Source: Halomonas sp. SpR8
Lineage (GTDB): Bacteria > Pseudomonadota > Gammaproteobacteria > Pseudomonadales > Halomonadaceae
DNA: 64,000 nt
Direction: 5' to 3'
NCBI RefSeq assembly: GCF_031010195.1
Contig: NZ_JAUAMC010000006.1
Coordinates: 237,876 to 301,875, forward strand
Shown: positions 27,685 through 37,655 of the stretch, piece after piece
Layout: each line of letters opens with the position of its first letter
Numbering within the stretch: position 1 is the stretch's first letter
Notes under the pieces: generated by a model
What the model saw: the letters and a program-made list of their open reading frames with translations, nothing else
Databases searched by the model: none
What the model was told of the DNA's origin: nothing
Program-made: the position numbers and the translations under genes

Positions 27685-28482
27685 ATGACGACATCAACTT
27701 TATCATCGCCGTTTACGTTGGCCGTTTGCGCTGAAATGGTTTTTCGCGACCTGCCGATGATTGAACGCGTGAAACGTATCGACGCGCTCGGTTTTCAAGT
27801 GGAAATCTGGGATTGGACCAAGCATGACATAGAAGCCTTAGCCAGCAGCGGCGCCACCTTCTCATCTATGACCGGTTATGTCACTGGCACCTTGGCAGAT
27901 GCTGCTGGGGCCGATGAGCTTCTGAGAACTGCCGCAGAATCTGTGGAGGTCGCAAAGCGGCTTGGCATCCCGCGCCTTAATCTACATGGCACTGGGTTGG
28001 ATGGCGAAGGACTCCCCGTCAAACCTTGCCAACAGATGACCGGCGCTATGTGGCTTAAAGCACGAGAGACATTGAATCGGTTGGCAGATCTCGGCGAACA
28101 GCACGATGTTACCTTCGTGCTGGAAAACCTCAATACCGACGTAGACCACCCAGGGGTGCCGTTTGCCCGCACAGAGGATGTGCTGGCGTTGGTTGAAAGC
28201 GTTGATCGCCCTGGTTTACGCATCATGCTGGATCTTTATCACTCACAAATTGGCGAAGGTAATCTGATCGAATTGATTCGCCGCTGCGGGCCGTACATAG
28301 GTGAAGTGCAGGTGGCCGATGTGCCTGGGCGCTGCGAACCGGGAACGGGCGAGATTAACTACCCGGCCATTGCCAAAACACTGAACGACATGGGTTATCG
28401 CGGCACCGTAGGGCTGGAAGGCTGGGCCTCTGGCGACGATGACCTCGCTCTTGACCGGTTCCGTGCTGCCTTCTCATTTTAA
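27685..28482 (+). CDS. Sugar isomerase/epimerase-type TIM-barrel protein (hydroxypyruvate isomerase-like)
   Basis: A 265-residue xylose-isomerase-like TIM barrel. It has metal-ligand type blocks FVLENLNTD (residues ~147-155), MLDLYHSQI (~180) and GEVQVADVPGR (~208), with the final VGLEGWASGDD. This pattern is closest to Hyi-type hydroxypyruvate isomerases. In an inositol operon it may act as an IolI-like 2-keto-inositol isomerase instead. It starts 9 bases after the ATPase stop. Confidence 0.75.
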   Translation: MTTSTLSSPFTLAVCAEMVFRDLPMIERVKRIDALGFQVEIWDWTKHDIEALASSGATFSSMTGYVTGTLADAAGADELLRTAAESVEVAKRLGIPRLNLHGTGLDGEGLPVKPCQQMTGAMWLKARETLNRLADLGEQHDVTFVLENLNTDVDHPGVPFARTEDVLALVESVDRPGLRIMLDLYHSQIGEGNLIELIRRCGPYIGEVQVADVPGRCEPGTGEINYPAIAKTLNDMGYRGTVGLEGWASGDDDLALDRFRAAFSF

Positions 28483-28562
28483 TCGATAGCCACCCAAGAC
28501 GCTTATATGCCCAGTGTCATCTTTTGCCCGATACCACGAATTTGTGACGTGGGGAGACGTTT

Positions 28563-30521
28563 ATGCTGAATAACAACAGTCAACACCGACCGCTTGACCT
28601 GATTTGTCTTGGACGCGTGGCGGTCGACCTTTACGCCGAACAGATTGGCAGCCGTTTAGAAGATGTGGCCAGCTTTGCCAAGTACCTGGGTGGCAGCTCG
28701 GGCAATATGGCCTACGGCACTGCGCGGCTTGGGCTGAAGTCCGCCATGCTCTCACGGGTCGGCGATGAGCAGATGGGTAGATTCGTGCGCGAAGAGCTTA
28801 AGCGGGTGGGCGTGGATACTACCGCGCTACAAACCGACCCCGAGCGCCACACGGGCCTGGTGCTATTGGCGTTAAAAGATCGCGAAAGCTTTCCGCTGCT
28901 ATTTTACCGTCGCGACTGCGCCGATATGGCCATCGATGCTGACGCTATCGATCCTGAATTTATTGCCCGGGCAAAAGCACTGGCGATTACGGGCACTCAC
29001 CTTTCAACGGATACCACCCGCCGGGCGTGTCGCAAGGCGCTGGACGCCGCCGCTCATTATGGTGTGAAGCGGGTGTTGGATATCGACTACCGGCCCGTGC
29101 TGTGGGGATTGACCAATCCTGGCGATGGTGAAACCCGCTTTATCGCCGATGACAAAGTGACCACCGACCTGCAGCGCTGGCTGCCGGATTTTGACCTGAT
29201 TGTGGGTACCGAAGAGGAGTTCCATATCGCTGGCGGCAGTACGGATACCTTGGCGGCGCTGCGCGCGGTGCGTGAGGTTAGCCAGGCTACCCTGGTTTGC
29301 AAACTGGGGCCCATGGGCTGTGTGGTGTTTGAAGGTGCTATTCCTGACCGTATTGAAGACGGTATTTTGGTCAAAGGCGTACAGGTCGAGGTGCTTAATG
29401 TACTGGGCGCCGGGGATGCCTTTATGAGCGGGTTGCTACGCGGCTGGTTACGCGGCGAGCCCTGGCAAACCAGCGCTGCCTATGCCAACGCCTGTGGCGC
29501 GCTAGTGGTCTCCCGTCACGGCTGTGCCCCCGCCATGCCCACTGAAGACGAGTTATTTGATTACCTGGCGCGCCGCGACGAAGTACCCCGTCCGGATGTC
29601 GATCAACGCCTAAATCATTTGCACCGGGTCACTACCCGAGTGCCTGCTCAGTGGCCTGAAGTCCTCGGACTGGCATTTGACCACCGCCGCCAGCTCACCG
29701 ATATGGCCCGTGAAGCGCATGCTGACAGTGCGCGGCTACCCGCACTCAAAAAACTCCTGGTCACCGCCGCTGAAGAGGGCGCAAAGCTGGGTGGTATTCC
29801 CACTCCCGCGATTCTGGTAGACGACGTGCTGGGTCAGGACGCGCTCAATCATGCTAGTGGAAAAGGCTGGTGGATTGGTCGACCGGTAGAGCTGCCAGGC
29901 TCACGCCCACTGCGTTTCCAGCATGGCGACGATTTAGGTGCCTGCCTGCGCAACTGGCCTAGAGAGCAGATCATTAAATGTCTGGTCTTCTACCATCCTG
30001 ACGACGAAATTGCGCTGCGCCTGGAGCAGGAGGAGCGTCTGCGGCAACTCTATCAGGCGGCCTGTACGTATGGGCTGGAGTTGCTGATTGAAATCATTCC
30101 CCCTGCAAACATGCCCAACGACGATAAGACGTTACCGCGAAGCCTGCAGCGGCTTTACAACCTGGGCATTCGCCCCGACTGGTGGAAGCTGCCTGCTATG
30201 TCAGATGCCGCCTGGCAGGCGGTGGGCGAGATCATTGAGCGCGAAGATGCCTACTGTCGCGGCGTCGTACTGCTCGGGCTCGACGCCCCTATGGACGATA
30301 TGAAGCGCGGCTTTCAAGCAGCAGCCAATCATGCCTGCTGCAAAGGTTTCACCGTTGGGCGCACGCTATTTGCCAGCGCCAGTCGCGACTGGCTGGCGGG
30401 GCGTATCGACGATGCCAGCTTGGTAGAGCGGGTCGCCCAAAACTATGCCGAACTGATAAAGGCGTGGCGGCAATTAAGACAGGCGCAGCCGCAAACGCTG
30501 GCCCACACGGAGGAGGCGTAA
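28563..30521 (+). CDS. iolC: 5-Dehydro-2-deoxygluconokinase fused to DUF2090 domain
   Basis: A 652-residue two-domain protein. Residues ~10-330 are a PfkB/ribokinase-type sugar kinase (ICLGRVAVDLYAEQIGSRLEDV, LGGSSGNMAYG, and the catalytic LNVLGAGDAFMSGLLRGWL). Residues ~345-640 are a DUF2090 domain, a TIM-barrel aldolase-like fold found fused to IolC in many proteobacteria. The kinase phosphorylates 5-dehydro-2-deoxy-gluconate; the second domain may act as an IolJ-like aldolase, which no separate gene in the window provides. It lies one base before iolD. Confidence 0.93.
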   Translation: MLNNNSQHRPLDLICLGRVAVDLYAEQIGSRLEDVASFAKYLGGSSGNMAYGTARLGLKSAMLSRVGDEQMGRFVREELKRVGVDTTALQTDPERHTGLVLLALKDRESFPLLFYRRDCADMAIDADAIDPEFIARAKALAITGTHLSTDTTRRACRKALDAAAHYGVKRVLDIDYRPVLWGLTNPGDGETRFIADDKVTTDLQRWLPDFDLIVGTEEEFHIAGGSTDTLAALRAVREVSQATLVCKLGPMGCVVFEGAIPDRIEDGILVKGVQVEVLNVLGAGDAFMSGLLRGWLRGEPWQTSAAYANACGALVVSRHGCAPAMPTEDELFDYLARRDEVPRPDVDQRLNHLHRVTTRVPAQWPEVLGLAFDHRRQLTDMAREAHADSARLPALKKLLVTAAEEGAKLGGIPTPAILVDDVLGQDALNHASGKGWWIGRPVELPGSRPLRFQHGDDLGACLRNWPREQIIKCLVFYHPDDEIALRLEQEERLRQLYQAACTYGLELLIEIIPPANMPNDDKTLPRSLQRLYNLGIRPDWWKLPAMSDAAWQAVGEIIEREDAYCRGVVLLGLDAPMDDMKRGFQAAANHACCKGFTVGRTLFASASRDWLAGRIDDASLVERVAQNYAELIKAWRQLRQAQPQTLAHTEEA

Positions 30522-30522
30522 G

Positions 30523-32370
30523 ATGAGCACCATTCGACTCACCATGGCCCAGGCGCTGGTCAAGTACCTTGCCGCGCAACGCATCGAGATTGATGGCCGA
30601 GAGGTGGCGCTGTTCGAAGGCGTGTTTGCGATTTTTGGTCATGGAAATGTAGCCGGGTTGGGCGAAGCGCTTTATCACGTACAAGACGCGCTGCCCACCT
30701 TTCGCGCTCATAATGAGCAAGCCATGGCTCACGCGGCGATTGCCTTTGCCAAAGCCAATGGCCGTCAGCGCTTAATGGCCGCCACCAGCTCGATTGGCCC
30801 AGGGGCAACTAATATGGTTACCGCTGCGGCGCTGGCCCATGCCAACCGTTTGCCGATCTTGCTGCTGCCGGGGGACACCTTTGCTACCCGCGATCCTGAT
30901 CCGGTGCTGCAACAGGTAGAGCATTTCGGTGACCCGACCATTAGCGTTAACGACTGCTTTCGCCCGGTATCGCGCTACTTCGACCGTATTAACCGCCCGG
31001 AGCAACTGCTGACCAGCTTGCCTCAGGCGATTTCCACCCTGCTTGACCCAGAGCACTGCGGCCCGGCGACCCTGGCGCTGCCCCAGGATGTGCAAACCTT
31101 TGCCTACGACTACCCGGAAGCCTTTTTTACCCCCAAGGTACATCGCATTCGCCGTCCGCCGCCGGATGCTTACGAGCTTCGTCAAGCAATCGCTGCGCTG
31201 CAACAGGCCAAACGCCCGCTAATTATCGCCGGTGGCGGCGTGCATTACGCCGCTGCCTGCGACGCCCTGGCCGAGTTTGCCAAAGTACGCGGTATTCCGG
31301 TGGCCGAAACTCAGGCGGGCAAAGGCGCACTGCCCGACAGCCACCCCTGCGCGGTAGGTGCCATTGGGGTGACCGGCAGCGCCGCCGCTAATCAGCTGGC
31401 GGAGCAGGCCGATGTCATTTTGGCGGTGGGTACTCGCCTACAGGACTTTACCACCGGCTCTAGGGCGTTGTTTGAAGGCAGCAATAAGACGCTGATCGCC
31501 CTCAACATTGGCCGTTTCGACAGCGTTAAGCATCAAGCGCTGCCACTCACCTGCGATGCCTTGATTGGGCTGGGGCAGCTCGATTCAGCGCTGGGCGAGT
31601 GGCGAGGCAGCGATGAATGGCGCGAACAGACCGGAACGCTTAAACGTGAATGGGCCGAAATAGTACAACGCGTGACCGCTGATCAAAGGCTGGCACTACC
31701 CACCGATGCCCAGGTGATCGGTGCGGTTAATCGCCAAGCAGGCAACGATACCACCGTGGTATGCGCGGCCGGCGGCTTACCTGGAGAGCTACATAAGCTC
31801 TGGCAATGCTCAGGCCCTGGCAGCTACCACGTCGAGTACGGTTTCTCCTGCATGGGCTATGAAATTGCCGGTGGTCTAGGCGTAAAAATGGCCAAGCCCG
31901 AGCGGCAAGTGGTGGTGATGGTGGGTGACGGTAGCTATCTGATGCACAACTCTGAGCTGGCCACCTCGGTGATGCTGGGCCACAAGTTAATCGTGGTGGT
32001 GCTGGATAACCGCGGCTATGGCTGTATCAACCGCCTGCAACATGCGACCGGCGGCGCGGGGTTCAACAACCTGCTGCAAGATTGCCGCACGGTGGAGGCT
32101 GGCGCACCGAAAACCGATTTTGCCGCTCACGCCAAAGCTTTGGGCTGTGAGTCTGAATCAGTCACCGGTATTGCCGAGCTGGAGCAAGCGCTGGTGCGCG
32201 CTCGAGCCGCCCACTCTACCTATGTGATCGCCCTGGATACTGACCCGTTACCCAGCACCCAAGAAGGCGGTGCCTGGTGGGAAGTGGCCGTGCCCGAAGT
32301 CTCCGAGCGTGAGGCGGTCAATAACGCCTATCAAGGGTACCGCGAAGCCAAACAGCGCCAACGCCATTAA
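30523..32370 (+). CDS. iolD: 3D-(3,5/4)-trihydroxycyclohexane-1,2-dione acylhydrolase
   Basis: A 615-residue thiamine-diphosphate enzyme that opens the inositol-derived ring to 5-deoxy-glucuronate. The N-terminal Pyr domain has GVFAIFGHGNVAGLGEAL and the activating Glu in AHNEQAMAHAA. The central domain begins near 215, and the PP domain has the GDGSYLMHNSELATS metal-binding motif near residue 466. Its length agrees with IolD proteins. It sits in tight series with iolC and iolE. Confidence 0.95.
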   Translation: MSTIRLTMAQALVKYLAAQRIEIDGREVALFEGVFAIFGHGNVAGLGEALYHVQDALPTFRAHNEQAMAHAAIAFAKANGRQRLMAATSSIGPGATNMVTAAALAHANRLPILLLPGDTFATRDPDPVLQQVEHFGDPTISVNDCFRPVSRYFDRINRPEQLLTSLPQAISTLLDPEHCGPATLALPQDVQTFAYDYPEAFFTPKVHRIRRPPPDAYELRQAIAALQQAKRPLIIAGGGVHYAAACDALAEFAKVRGIPVAETQAGKGALPDSHPCAVGAIGVTGSAAANQLAEQADVILAVGTRLQDFTTGSRALFEGSNKTLIALNIGRFDSVKHQALPLTCDALIGLGQLDSALGEWRGSDEWREQTGTLKREWAEIVQRVTADQRLALPTDAQVIGAVNRQAGNDTTVVCAAGGLPGELHKLWQCSGPGSYHVEYGFSCMGYEIAGGLGVKMAKPERQVVVMVGDGSYLMHNSELATSVMLGHKLIVVVLDNRGYGCINRLQHATGGAGFNNLLQDCRTVEAGAPKTDFAAHAKALGCESESVTGIAELEQALVRARAAHSTYVIALDTDPLPSTQEGGAWWEVAVPEVSEREAVNNAYQGYREAKQRQRH

Positions 32371-32401
32371 TACCAACAAACATAAACACAAGGAATACGC
32401 T

Positions 32402-33304
32402 ATGCCAACGGTTACTTTAGGTATTAATCCGCTCACCTGGACGAACGATGACTTGCCCAGTCTAGGCGGCGCAACGCCCCTGGAAACCTGCCTGAAAGAG
32501 GGGCGCGAAGCGGGCTTTAGCGGCTTTGAACTGGGCAATAAATTTCCCCGCACGCCGGACGCCTTGAATGAGGTGCTTAGCGCTCACGACTTAGCGCTTG
32601 TTTCAGGCTGGTACTCCGCACATCTGCTGGAGCGCAGCCCGGAAGAAGAGATTGAAGCCATTCAGGATCATATGAACTTGCTCAAACAGTGCGGCGCCAA
32701 GGTGATGGTGCTGTGTGAAGTCACTCACTGTGTTCACGGCGATCAGGAGCGCCCGCTCTCTCAACGCCCGCATCTTGCTGAGAATGAGTGGCAGCGTTTG
32801 CTCAAAGGTCTGGACGTAGTGGGCGACTATCTGAAATCCCAAGGTATTCAGCTGGTGTATCACCACCACTTGGGCACGGTGATCGAAAGCCAGACCGACG
32901 TTGAGCGCTTAATGGATAACACCGGCGAAGGCGTAGGTCTACTGCTCGACTTTGGTCATTTGCGCGGTGCAGGCGGCGATCCGCTCGCCATCGCCAAACG
33001 CTACAGCGGGCGCATCCATCATGTGCACTGCAAAGATCTGCGCTTCCCGGTGCTGGACGCAGTGCGCAACCGTGACAAAAGCTTTTTAAACGGTGTGTTA
33101 GACGGTCTGTTTACGGTGCCGGGGGATGGCAATGTAGATTTTCTGCCCGCCTTAACCCACCTGTGCGAACAGGGCTACGAGGGTTGGTTAGTGGTTGAAG
33201 CTGAACAAGACCCCGAAGTCGCCCACCCGCTGACTTACGCCCGTCTGGGCTACCGCAACTTACGCCAGCTCGCCGAGCAGGCGGGTTTTGACATTGCCGA
33301 CTAA
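32402..33304 (+). CDS. iolE: Inosose dehydratase (2-keto-myo-inositol dehydratase)
   Basis: A 300-residue TIM-barrel lyase that removes water from 2-keto-myo-inositol. Blocks include INPLTWTNDDLPSLGG at the N-terminus, VYHHHLGTVIES near residue 156 and LLLDFGHLRGAGGDP near residue 181. I chose ATG 32402 because AAGGA lies just upstream; earlier in-frame codons run back into iolD. Together with IolG and IolD it makes the first part of the inositol pathway. Confidence 0.93.
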   Translation: MPTVTLGINPLTWTNDDLPSLGGATPLETCLKEGREAGFSGFELGNKFPRTPDALNEVLSAHDLALVSGWYSAHLLERSPEEEIEAIQDHMNLLKQCGAKVMVLCEVTHCVHGDQERPLSQRPHLAENEWQRLLKGLDVVGDYLKSQGIQLVYHHHLGTVIESQTDVERLMDNTGEGVGLLLDFGHLRGAGGDPLAIAKRYSGRIHHVHCKDLRFPVLDAVRNRDKSFLNGVLDGLFTVPGDGNVDFLPALTHLCEQGYEGWLVVEAEQDPEVAHPLTYARLGYRNLRQLAEQAGFDIAD

Positions 33305-33340
33305 AACAGCACCCGCGATGCATTCTTATCAGGAGTCGTT

Positions 33341-34843
33341 ATGAAGACGCTATTCCACTATCTCAATGGCCAACATATCGCAGGTCAGAACCAACGCACT
33401 TCGCCAGTTTATAATCCGGCCACCGGCGAGCAGAGCGCCCAGGTGGTGCTGGCCAGTGCCGACGAGACCCGTGACGCAGTGCGCATCGCCGATGAGGCCT
33501 TTGCCGCCTGGTCAAAAACCTCACCGCTTAAGCGCGCGCGTATTTTGTTTAAATTCAAGGCGCTGGTTGAGGCGCACACCGATGAGTTGGCGCGACTGAT
33601 CTCCAGCGAACACGGCAAGGTATTTTCAGATGCCAAAGGCGAAGTGACCCGCGGCCTGGAAGTGGTCGAGTTCGCCTGCGGCATACCCCACTTGCAGAAG
33701 GGCGAGCACTCCATGAACGTCGGCACCGGCGTTGATAGCTACTCGATGATGCAGCCGCTGGGCGTGTGCGCGGGTATCTCGCCGTTCAACTTCCCCGCTA
33801 TGGTGCCCATGTGGATGTTCCCCATCGCCCTGGCCTGCGGCAATACCTTCGTGATGAAACCGTCTGAAAAAGACCCCTCTACGCCGCTGCGATTAGCCGA
33901 GTTGTTAAGCGAAGCGGGCCTGCCGGATGGCGTTTTCAACGTCGTCAACGGCGATAAAGAAGCCGTGGACGTGCTGCTCACCGATGAGCGTGTTCAGGCG
34001 GTAAGCTTTGTGGGCTCCACGCCCATCGCCGAATACATCTACGCTACGGCATCAAAACATGGCAAACGTGTTCAGGCGCTGGGCGGCGCCAAAAACCATA
34101 TGGTGATCATGCCCGATGCGGATCTGGATCAGGCGGTGGGTGCCCTGATGGGAGCAGCCTATGGCTCAGCAGGCGAGCGCTGCATGGCGATTTCCGTAGC
34201 GGTGCCCGTGGGCGAAGAGACCGCCAACCGACTGCGCGAAAAGCTGGTGGCTGAACTGGAGAAATTAACCGTCGGCCCTGGCTTGGTCGATGGCCCGGAT
34301 AACGATATGGGCCCGCTGATCACCCGGGAGCATCGCGATAAAGTGGCGGGTTATATCCAAACCGGCGTCGATGAAGGCGCCGAGCTAGTGGTCGACGGTC
34401 GCCAAACAACGGTTGATGGCGCAGGTGATGGCTACTTTATTGGCGGGACACTATTTGACCATGTGACGGCTAAGATGCGCATTCACTCCGAGGAGATCTT
34501 CGGCCCGGTGCTGGCGATTGCCCGCGTGGAGAGTTTTGACGACGCGGTGAGCATGATCAATGCCCACGAGTACGGCAACGGCACGGCGATCTTTACCCGG
34601 GATGGCGATGCTGCACGCCAGTACTGCGAGCAGATTCAGGTCGGCATGGTGGGCGTTAATGTGCCAATTCCGGTACCCATGGCGTTCCACAGCTTCGGCG
34701 GCTGGAAGCGTTCGTTGTTTGGCCCGCTGCATATGCACGGCCCGGATGGCGTGCGCTTCTACACCCGCATGAAAACCATCACCCAGCGCTGGCCGAGCGG
34801 TATTCGTGAGGAGACCAATCACTTCACTATGCCGACGATGTAA
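33341..34843 (+). CDS. iolA: Methylmalonate-semialdehyde dehydrogenase (CoA-acylating)
   Basis: A 500-residue aldehyde dehydrogenase of the MmsA/IolA clade, the last enzyme of inositol breakdown, converting malonic semialdehyde to acetyl-CoA. The catalytic Cys lies in [17 protein letters not shown] (~residue 284). [17 protein letters not shown] near residue 147 and [16 protein letters not shown] near the C-terminus are specific to this clade. GGAG lies before the ATG. The same enzyme can act in valine breakdown (mmsA). Confidence 0.92.
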   Translation: MKTLFHYLNGQHIAGQNQRTSPVYNPATGEQSAQVVLASADETRDAVRIADEAFAAWSKTSPLKRARILFKFKALVEAHTDELARLISSEHGKVFSDAKGEVTRGLEVVEFACGIPHLQKGEHSMNVGTGVDSYSMMQPLGVCAGISPFNFPAMVPMWMFPIALACGNTFVMKPSEKDPSTPLRLAELLSEAGLPDGVFNVVNGDKEAVDVLLTDERVQAVSFVGSTPIAEYIYATASKHGKRVQALGGAKNHMVIMPDADLDQAVGALMGAAYGSAGERCMAISVAVPVGEETANRLREKLVAELEKLTVGPGLVDGPDNDMGPLITREHRDKVAGYIQTGVDEGAELVVDGRQTTVDGAGDGYFIGGTLFDHVTAKMRIHSEEIFGPVLAIARVESFDDAVSMINAHEYGNGTAIFTRDGDAARQYCEQIQVGMVGVNVPIPVPMAFHSFGGWKRSLFGPLHMHGPDGVRFYTRMKTITQRWPSGIREETNHFTMPTM

Positions 34844-34870
34844 ACAGTCTACGGGGCACGACAGCATTCA

Positions 34871-34900
34871 ACGCCGGGCCCAGCCCGGTGTTATTGTTTT
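34871..34900 (+). terminator. Hairpin with T-rich tail after iolA
   Basis: Stem CCGGGC / GCCCGG (extendable by three pairs, one of them G-T) with loop CCA, followed by TATTGTTTT. It probably ends or thins transcription before the downstream Gfo/Idh/MocA gene. Confidence 0.65.
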
Positions 34901-34918
34901 AGAACAGGGATAACCATA

Positions 34919-36043
34919 ATGAAAACCCTCAAGATTGGCCTAATCGGCACCGGTTTTATGGGCAAAGCTCACGCCATTGCCTTTAATGCAGCATCCAGTG
35001 TTTTTGAACTGTCCGCCAAGCCCGTTTGCGAACTGCTGGCGGACGTTAACCTTGCTACTGCGGAGAGCCGAGCACGTGCCTGGGGATTTGCCCGGGCCAC
35101 CGATGACTGGCGCGCCCTGGTGGCCGACAGTGACGTGGACGTGGTGGATATCTGCGCGCCTAACTTCCTGCATAAAGAGATGGCGCTGGCCGCCATTGCT
35201 GCGGGCAAGCATGTTTATGCTGAAAAACCGCTGGCGTTGAGCACGGCAGGCGCCGACGAGATGGTCGCTGCGGCTGAAAAGGCGGGTGTCAAAACCCTGG
35301 TGGGCTTTAACTACATTCGCAATTCAGCCACCCAATTGGCTCGTGAAATTGTCGCCAGCGGTGAAATAGGTGAATTGATTCACTTTCGTGGGCGACACAA
35401 CGAGGATTACCTGCTCGACCCCCAAAAGCCCCACGACTGGCATACACAGCGGGCAACAGCGGGTGCTGGCGCGCTAGGCGATGTGGGATCGCATATTCTC
35501 AATATGGCCGAGTTTTTAACCGGACAGCGTATTACCGAGGTATGCGGCCAGCTACAGACCGTCATCCCCAATCGGCCCAATGCCGACGGCAGCGGTATGG
35601 CGGCGGTAGAAAACGACGACCAGGCCCAGGCCATGCTGCGCTTTGATCAGGGGTTAATTGGTAATATCGAGACGTCTCGGGTGGCCGCTGGCCGCAAAAT
35701 GGGGCTGGCCTACACGCTAACGGGCACCAAAGGCGCCATTGTGTTTGATCAAGAGCGCATGAGCGAGCTGCAGCTATATCGCCATGGCGATACCCACGGC
35801 AGGCGTGGGTTCACTACTCTGTTAGCAGGCCCGGAACACCCCGACTATGCCGCGTTCAGCCCCGCGCCAGGGCACGGTCTGGGCTATAACGATCAGAAAA
35901 TTATCGAGGTGCGCGACCTGGTGGAGGGCATCATCAACCACCGCCCCCTCTATCCCGATTTCCGCGAAGCCGCGCGGGTTAATCGACTGATCGATGCCAT
36001 AGAAAGGTCAGATCAGACGGGGCAGTGGGAGGAGGTGTTGTGA
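34919..36043 (+). CDS. Gfo/Idh/MocA-family oxidoreductase, probable second inositol dehydrogenase
   Basis: A 374-residue NAD(P)-dependent dehydrogenase. It has GTGFMGKAHAIAF (residues ~10-22), the catalytic AEKPLAL (~102) and the GALGDVGSHILNMAEFLTG block (~182). It is only distantly like the iolG product and belongs to the longer MocA-like group. Its place at the end of the inositol arm suggests action on scyllo- or chiro-inositol or another inositol derivative, but this is inferred from context. Confidence 0.78.
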   Translation: MKTLKIGLIGTGFMGKAHAIAFNAASSVFELSAKPVCELLADVNLATAESRARAWGFARATDDWRALVADSDVDVVDICAPNFLHKEMALAAIAAGKHVYAEKPLALSTAGADEMVAAAEKAGVKTLVGFNYIRNSATQLAREIVASGEIGELIHFRGRHNEDYLLDPQKPHDWHTQRATAGAGALGDVGSHILNMAEFLTGQRITEVCGQLQTVIPNRPNADGSGMAAVENDDQAQAMLRFDQGLIGNIETSRVAAGRKMGLAYTLTGTKGAIVFDQERMSELQLYRHGDTHGRRGFTTLLAGPEHPDYAAFSPAPGHGLGYNDQKIIEVRDLVEGIINHRPLYPDFREAARVNRLIDAIERSDQTGQWEEVL

Positions 36044-36063
36044 CGGTTATCTAGCCTATGTAT

Positions 36064-37428
36064 TTATAAAATAATCAGCGTCGCGAGTCCCAAAAAGGAT
36101 AAAAAGCCGACCACATCGGTGACCGTGGTTAAAATCACCGCGCCGGATAGCGCTGGATCAATCTGAAATCTTTTCAACACCAGTGGAATCAGCACGCCTG
36201 ATAAGTTGGCAAGGCTCATGTTGAGAAAGATGGCCAGCGTTATTACTAACGTGATTAAAGGATCTCCAAACCAAAGATAGGAAATAAAGCCGACCACGAG
36301 CGCCCATACCAAGCCGTTGCTCATCCCTACCCATAGCTCTTTATTGTAAAGCCACTGTTTATTGTTACCCGCGAGCTGGCCTAGCGCTAGGCCGCGTATA
36401 ACGACCGTTAGGGTCTGACTTCCTGCGATTCCTCCCATGCTGGCGACGACAGGCATCAGGATCGCTAATGCTACAATTTGATCCAGCACGGCTTCAAACT
36501 GTCCGATCACAAAGGCTGCCAAAAAGGCGGTCAACAAGTTGATGCCCAACCAAATGCCGCGGCTTTTGGCGCTACGCAAAATGGGGGTGAAAACTTCTTC
36601 TTCGTCACTGACGCCCGACATGTGCTTTAACGTCATGTCAGCATCATCTTGTGTGATCTCTAAGACGTCGGCGGAATTCAGTTGGCCCACCAATAAACCA
36701 TCGCTATCGCATACAGGCACAAAGTGGAGCTCTTTAGAGCGCAGTAACGCCGCCGCATCACTGACTTTCATTTGATCATTTAGGGTAAAAAAATCATCCA
36801 TATACTCGTCAACCACGGCGTCTTGCGGCTGCTTGATTAAATCAATCAGCGTCAAGGTACCGAGCAAACGTTTATCCTTATCAGTCACCATAATCTGCTG
36901 GGATTCATCGTCGAGCAGGTGATGGATACGAATGTAGCGTTGCACGGCTTCTAACGAAACGCCCTGTTTTACATTGACCGTCTCGGGGTCCATGTAACGC
37001 CCCACCACATCATCTTCATAGGCATGAAGATTTTCGACCTGGGCGCGAATTTCATGATCCAGACTGGCGTAAACGCTGGTTTTGATAGCTTCGTCAGCAA
37101 CATCCAGTACTTCAGCAACTTCTTGAGCATCCAGGCCCTTAACAATCTGCTCCACATCGCTGGCGGACAGGTCTTCGATGTAGTCGGCACGGATATCTTC
37201 ATCAACTTCGGCTAATACCTCGCCGATTAATGCTTCTGGAATGTGCTCCCAAATGAGGTCGCGGGTTTTAGCGGGAAAAGACTCAAGTGTGCGCGCAGTT
37301 TCTAGAGCATCGAGCTCGGTGAATAGCTCTTTTAGGGCAGGGGTATCTTCTTCATCTAACAGTTTTTGAAGATAGAGTAACTGCTCCTCGGTGTTGGTAT
37401 ATTTTTCATCATCGCGCATAGAGTCCAT
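36064..37428 (-). CDS. mgtE: Magnesium transporter MgtE
   Basis: A 454-residue protein with the full MgtE layout: N-terminal MgtE_N helical domain (residues ~30-135), two CBS domains (~140-260) and a five-helix membrane domain from about residue 285. The membrane part carries PVVASMGGIAGSQTLTVVIRGLALG, the conserved ion-path region. The cytosolic domains sense magnesium and gate the channel. It converges with the Gfo/Idh/MocA gene and appears unrelated to the flanking pathways. The 227-bp gap before acdS shows no gene. Confidence 0.93.
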   Translation of the reverse strand: MDSMRDDEKYTNTEEQLLYLQKLLDEEDTPALKELFTELDALETARTLESFPAKTRDLIWEHIPEALIGEVLAEVDEDIRADYIEDLSASDVEQIVKGLDAQEVAEVLDVADEAIKTSVYASLDHEIRAQVENLHAYEDDVVGRYMDPETVNVKQGVSLEAVQRYIRIHHLLDDESQQIMVTDKDKRLLGTLTLIDLIKQPQDAVVDEYMDDFFTLNDQMKVSDAAALLRSKELHFVPVCDSDGLLVGQLNSADVLEITQDDADMTLKHMSGVSDEEEVFTPILRSAKSRGIWLGINLLTAFLAAFVIGQFEAVLDQIVALAILMPVVASMGGIAGSQTLTVVIRGLALGQLAGNNKQWLYNKELWVGMSNGLVWALVVGFISYLWFGDPLITLVITLAIFLNMSLANLSGVLIPLVLKRFQIDPALSGAVILTTVTDVVGFLSFLGLATLIIL

Positions 37429-37655
37429 CCTCTGGGAAATTAAATTTCAATCCAATCACGTGAAAGCTCTTGATGGCTCACTTTAGATTTTATCGACAGG
37501 CTTAGTTGAAAGCCATGAAGACGGGCTGTGAAAGTATTGGCTTAATTAGCAAGATGGGCTGATTGGCACGTTATGCACGACTGACTGCAGCCTTGGAAAC
37601 GGGCTTGAGGAGAGTTGACCGCCTGACCGAAGTTAACGTCAGCTACTGGGCTGGC

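Noticed and set aside
28563..30521. iolC-DUF2090 fusion as a novel protein
   Set aside because: The same fusion is common in proteobacterial inositol operons.
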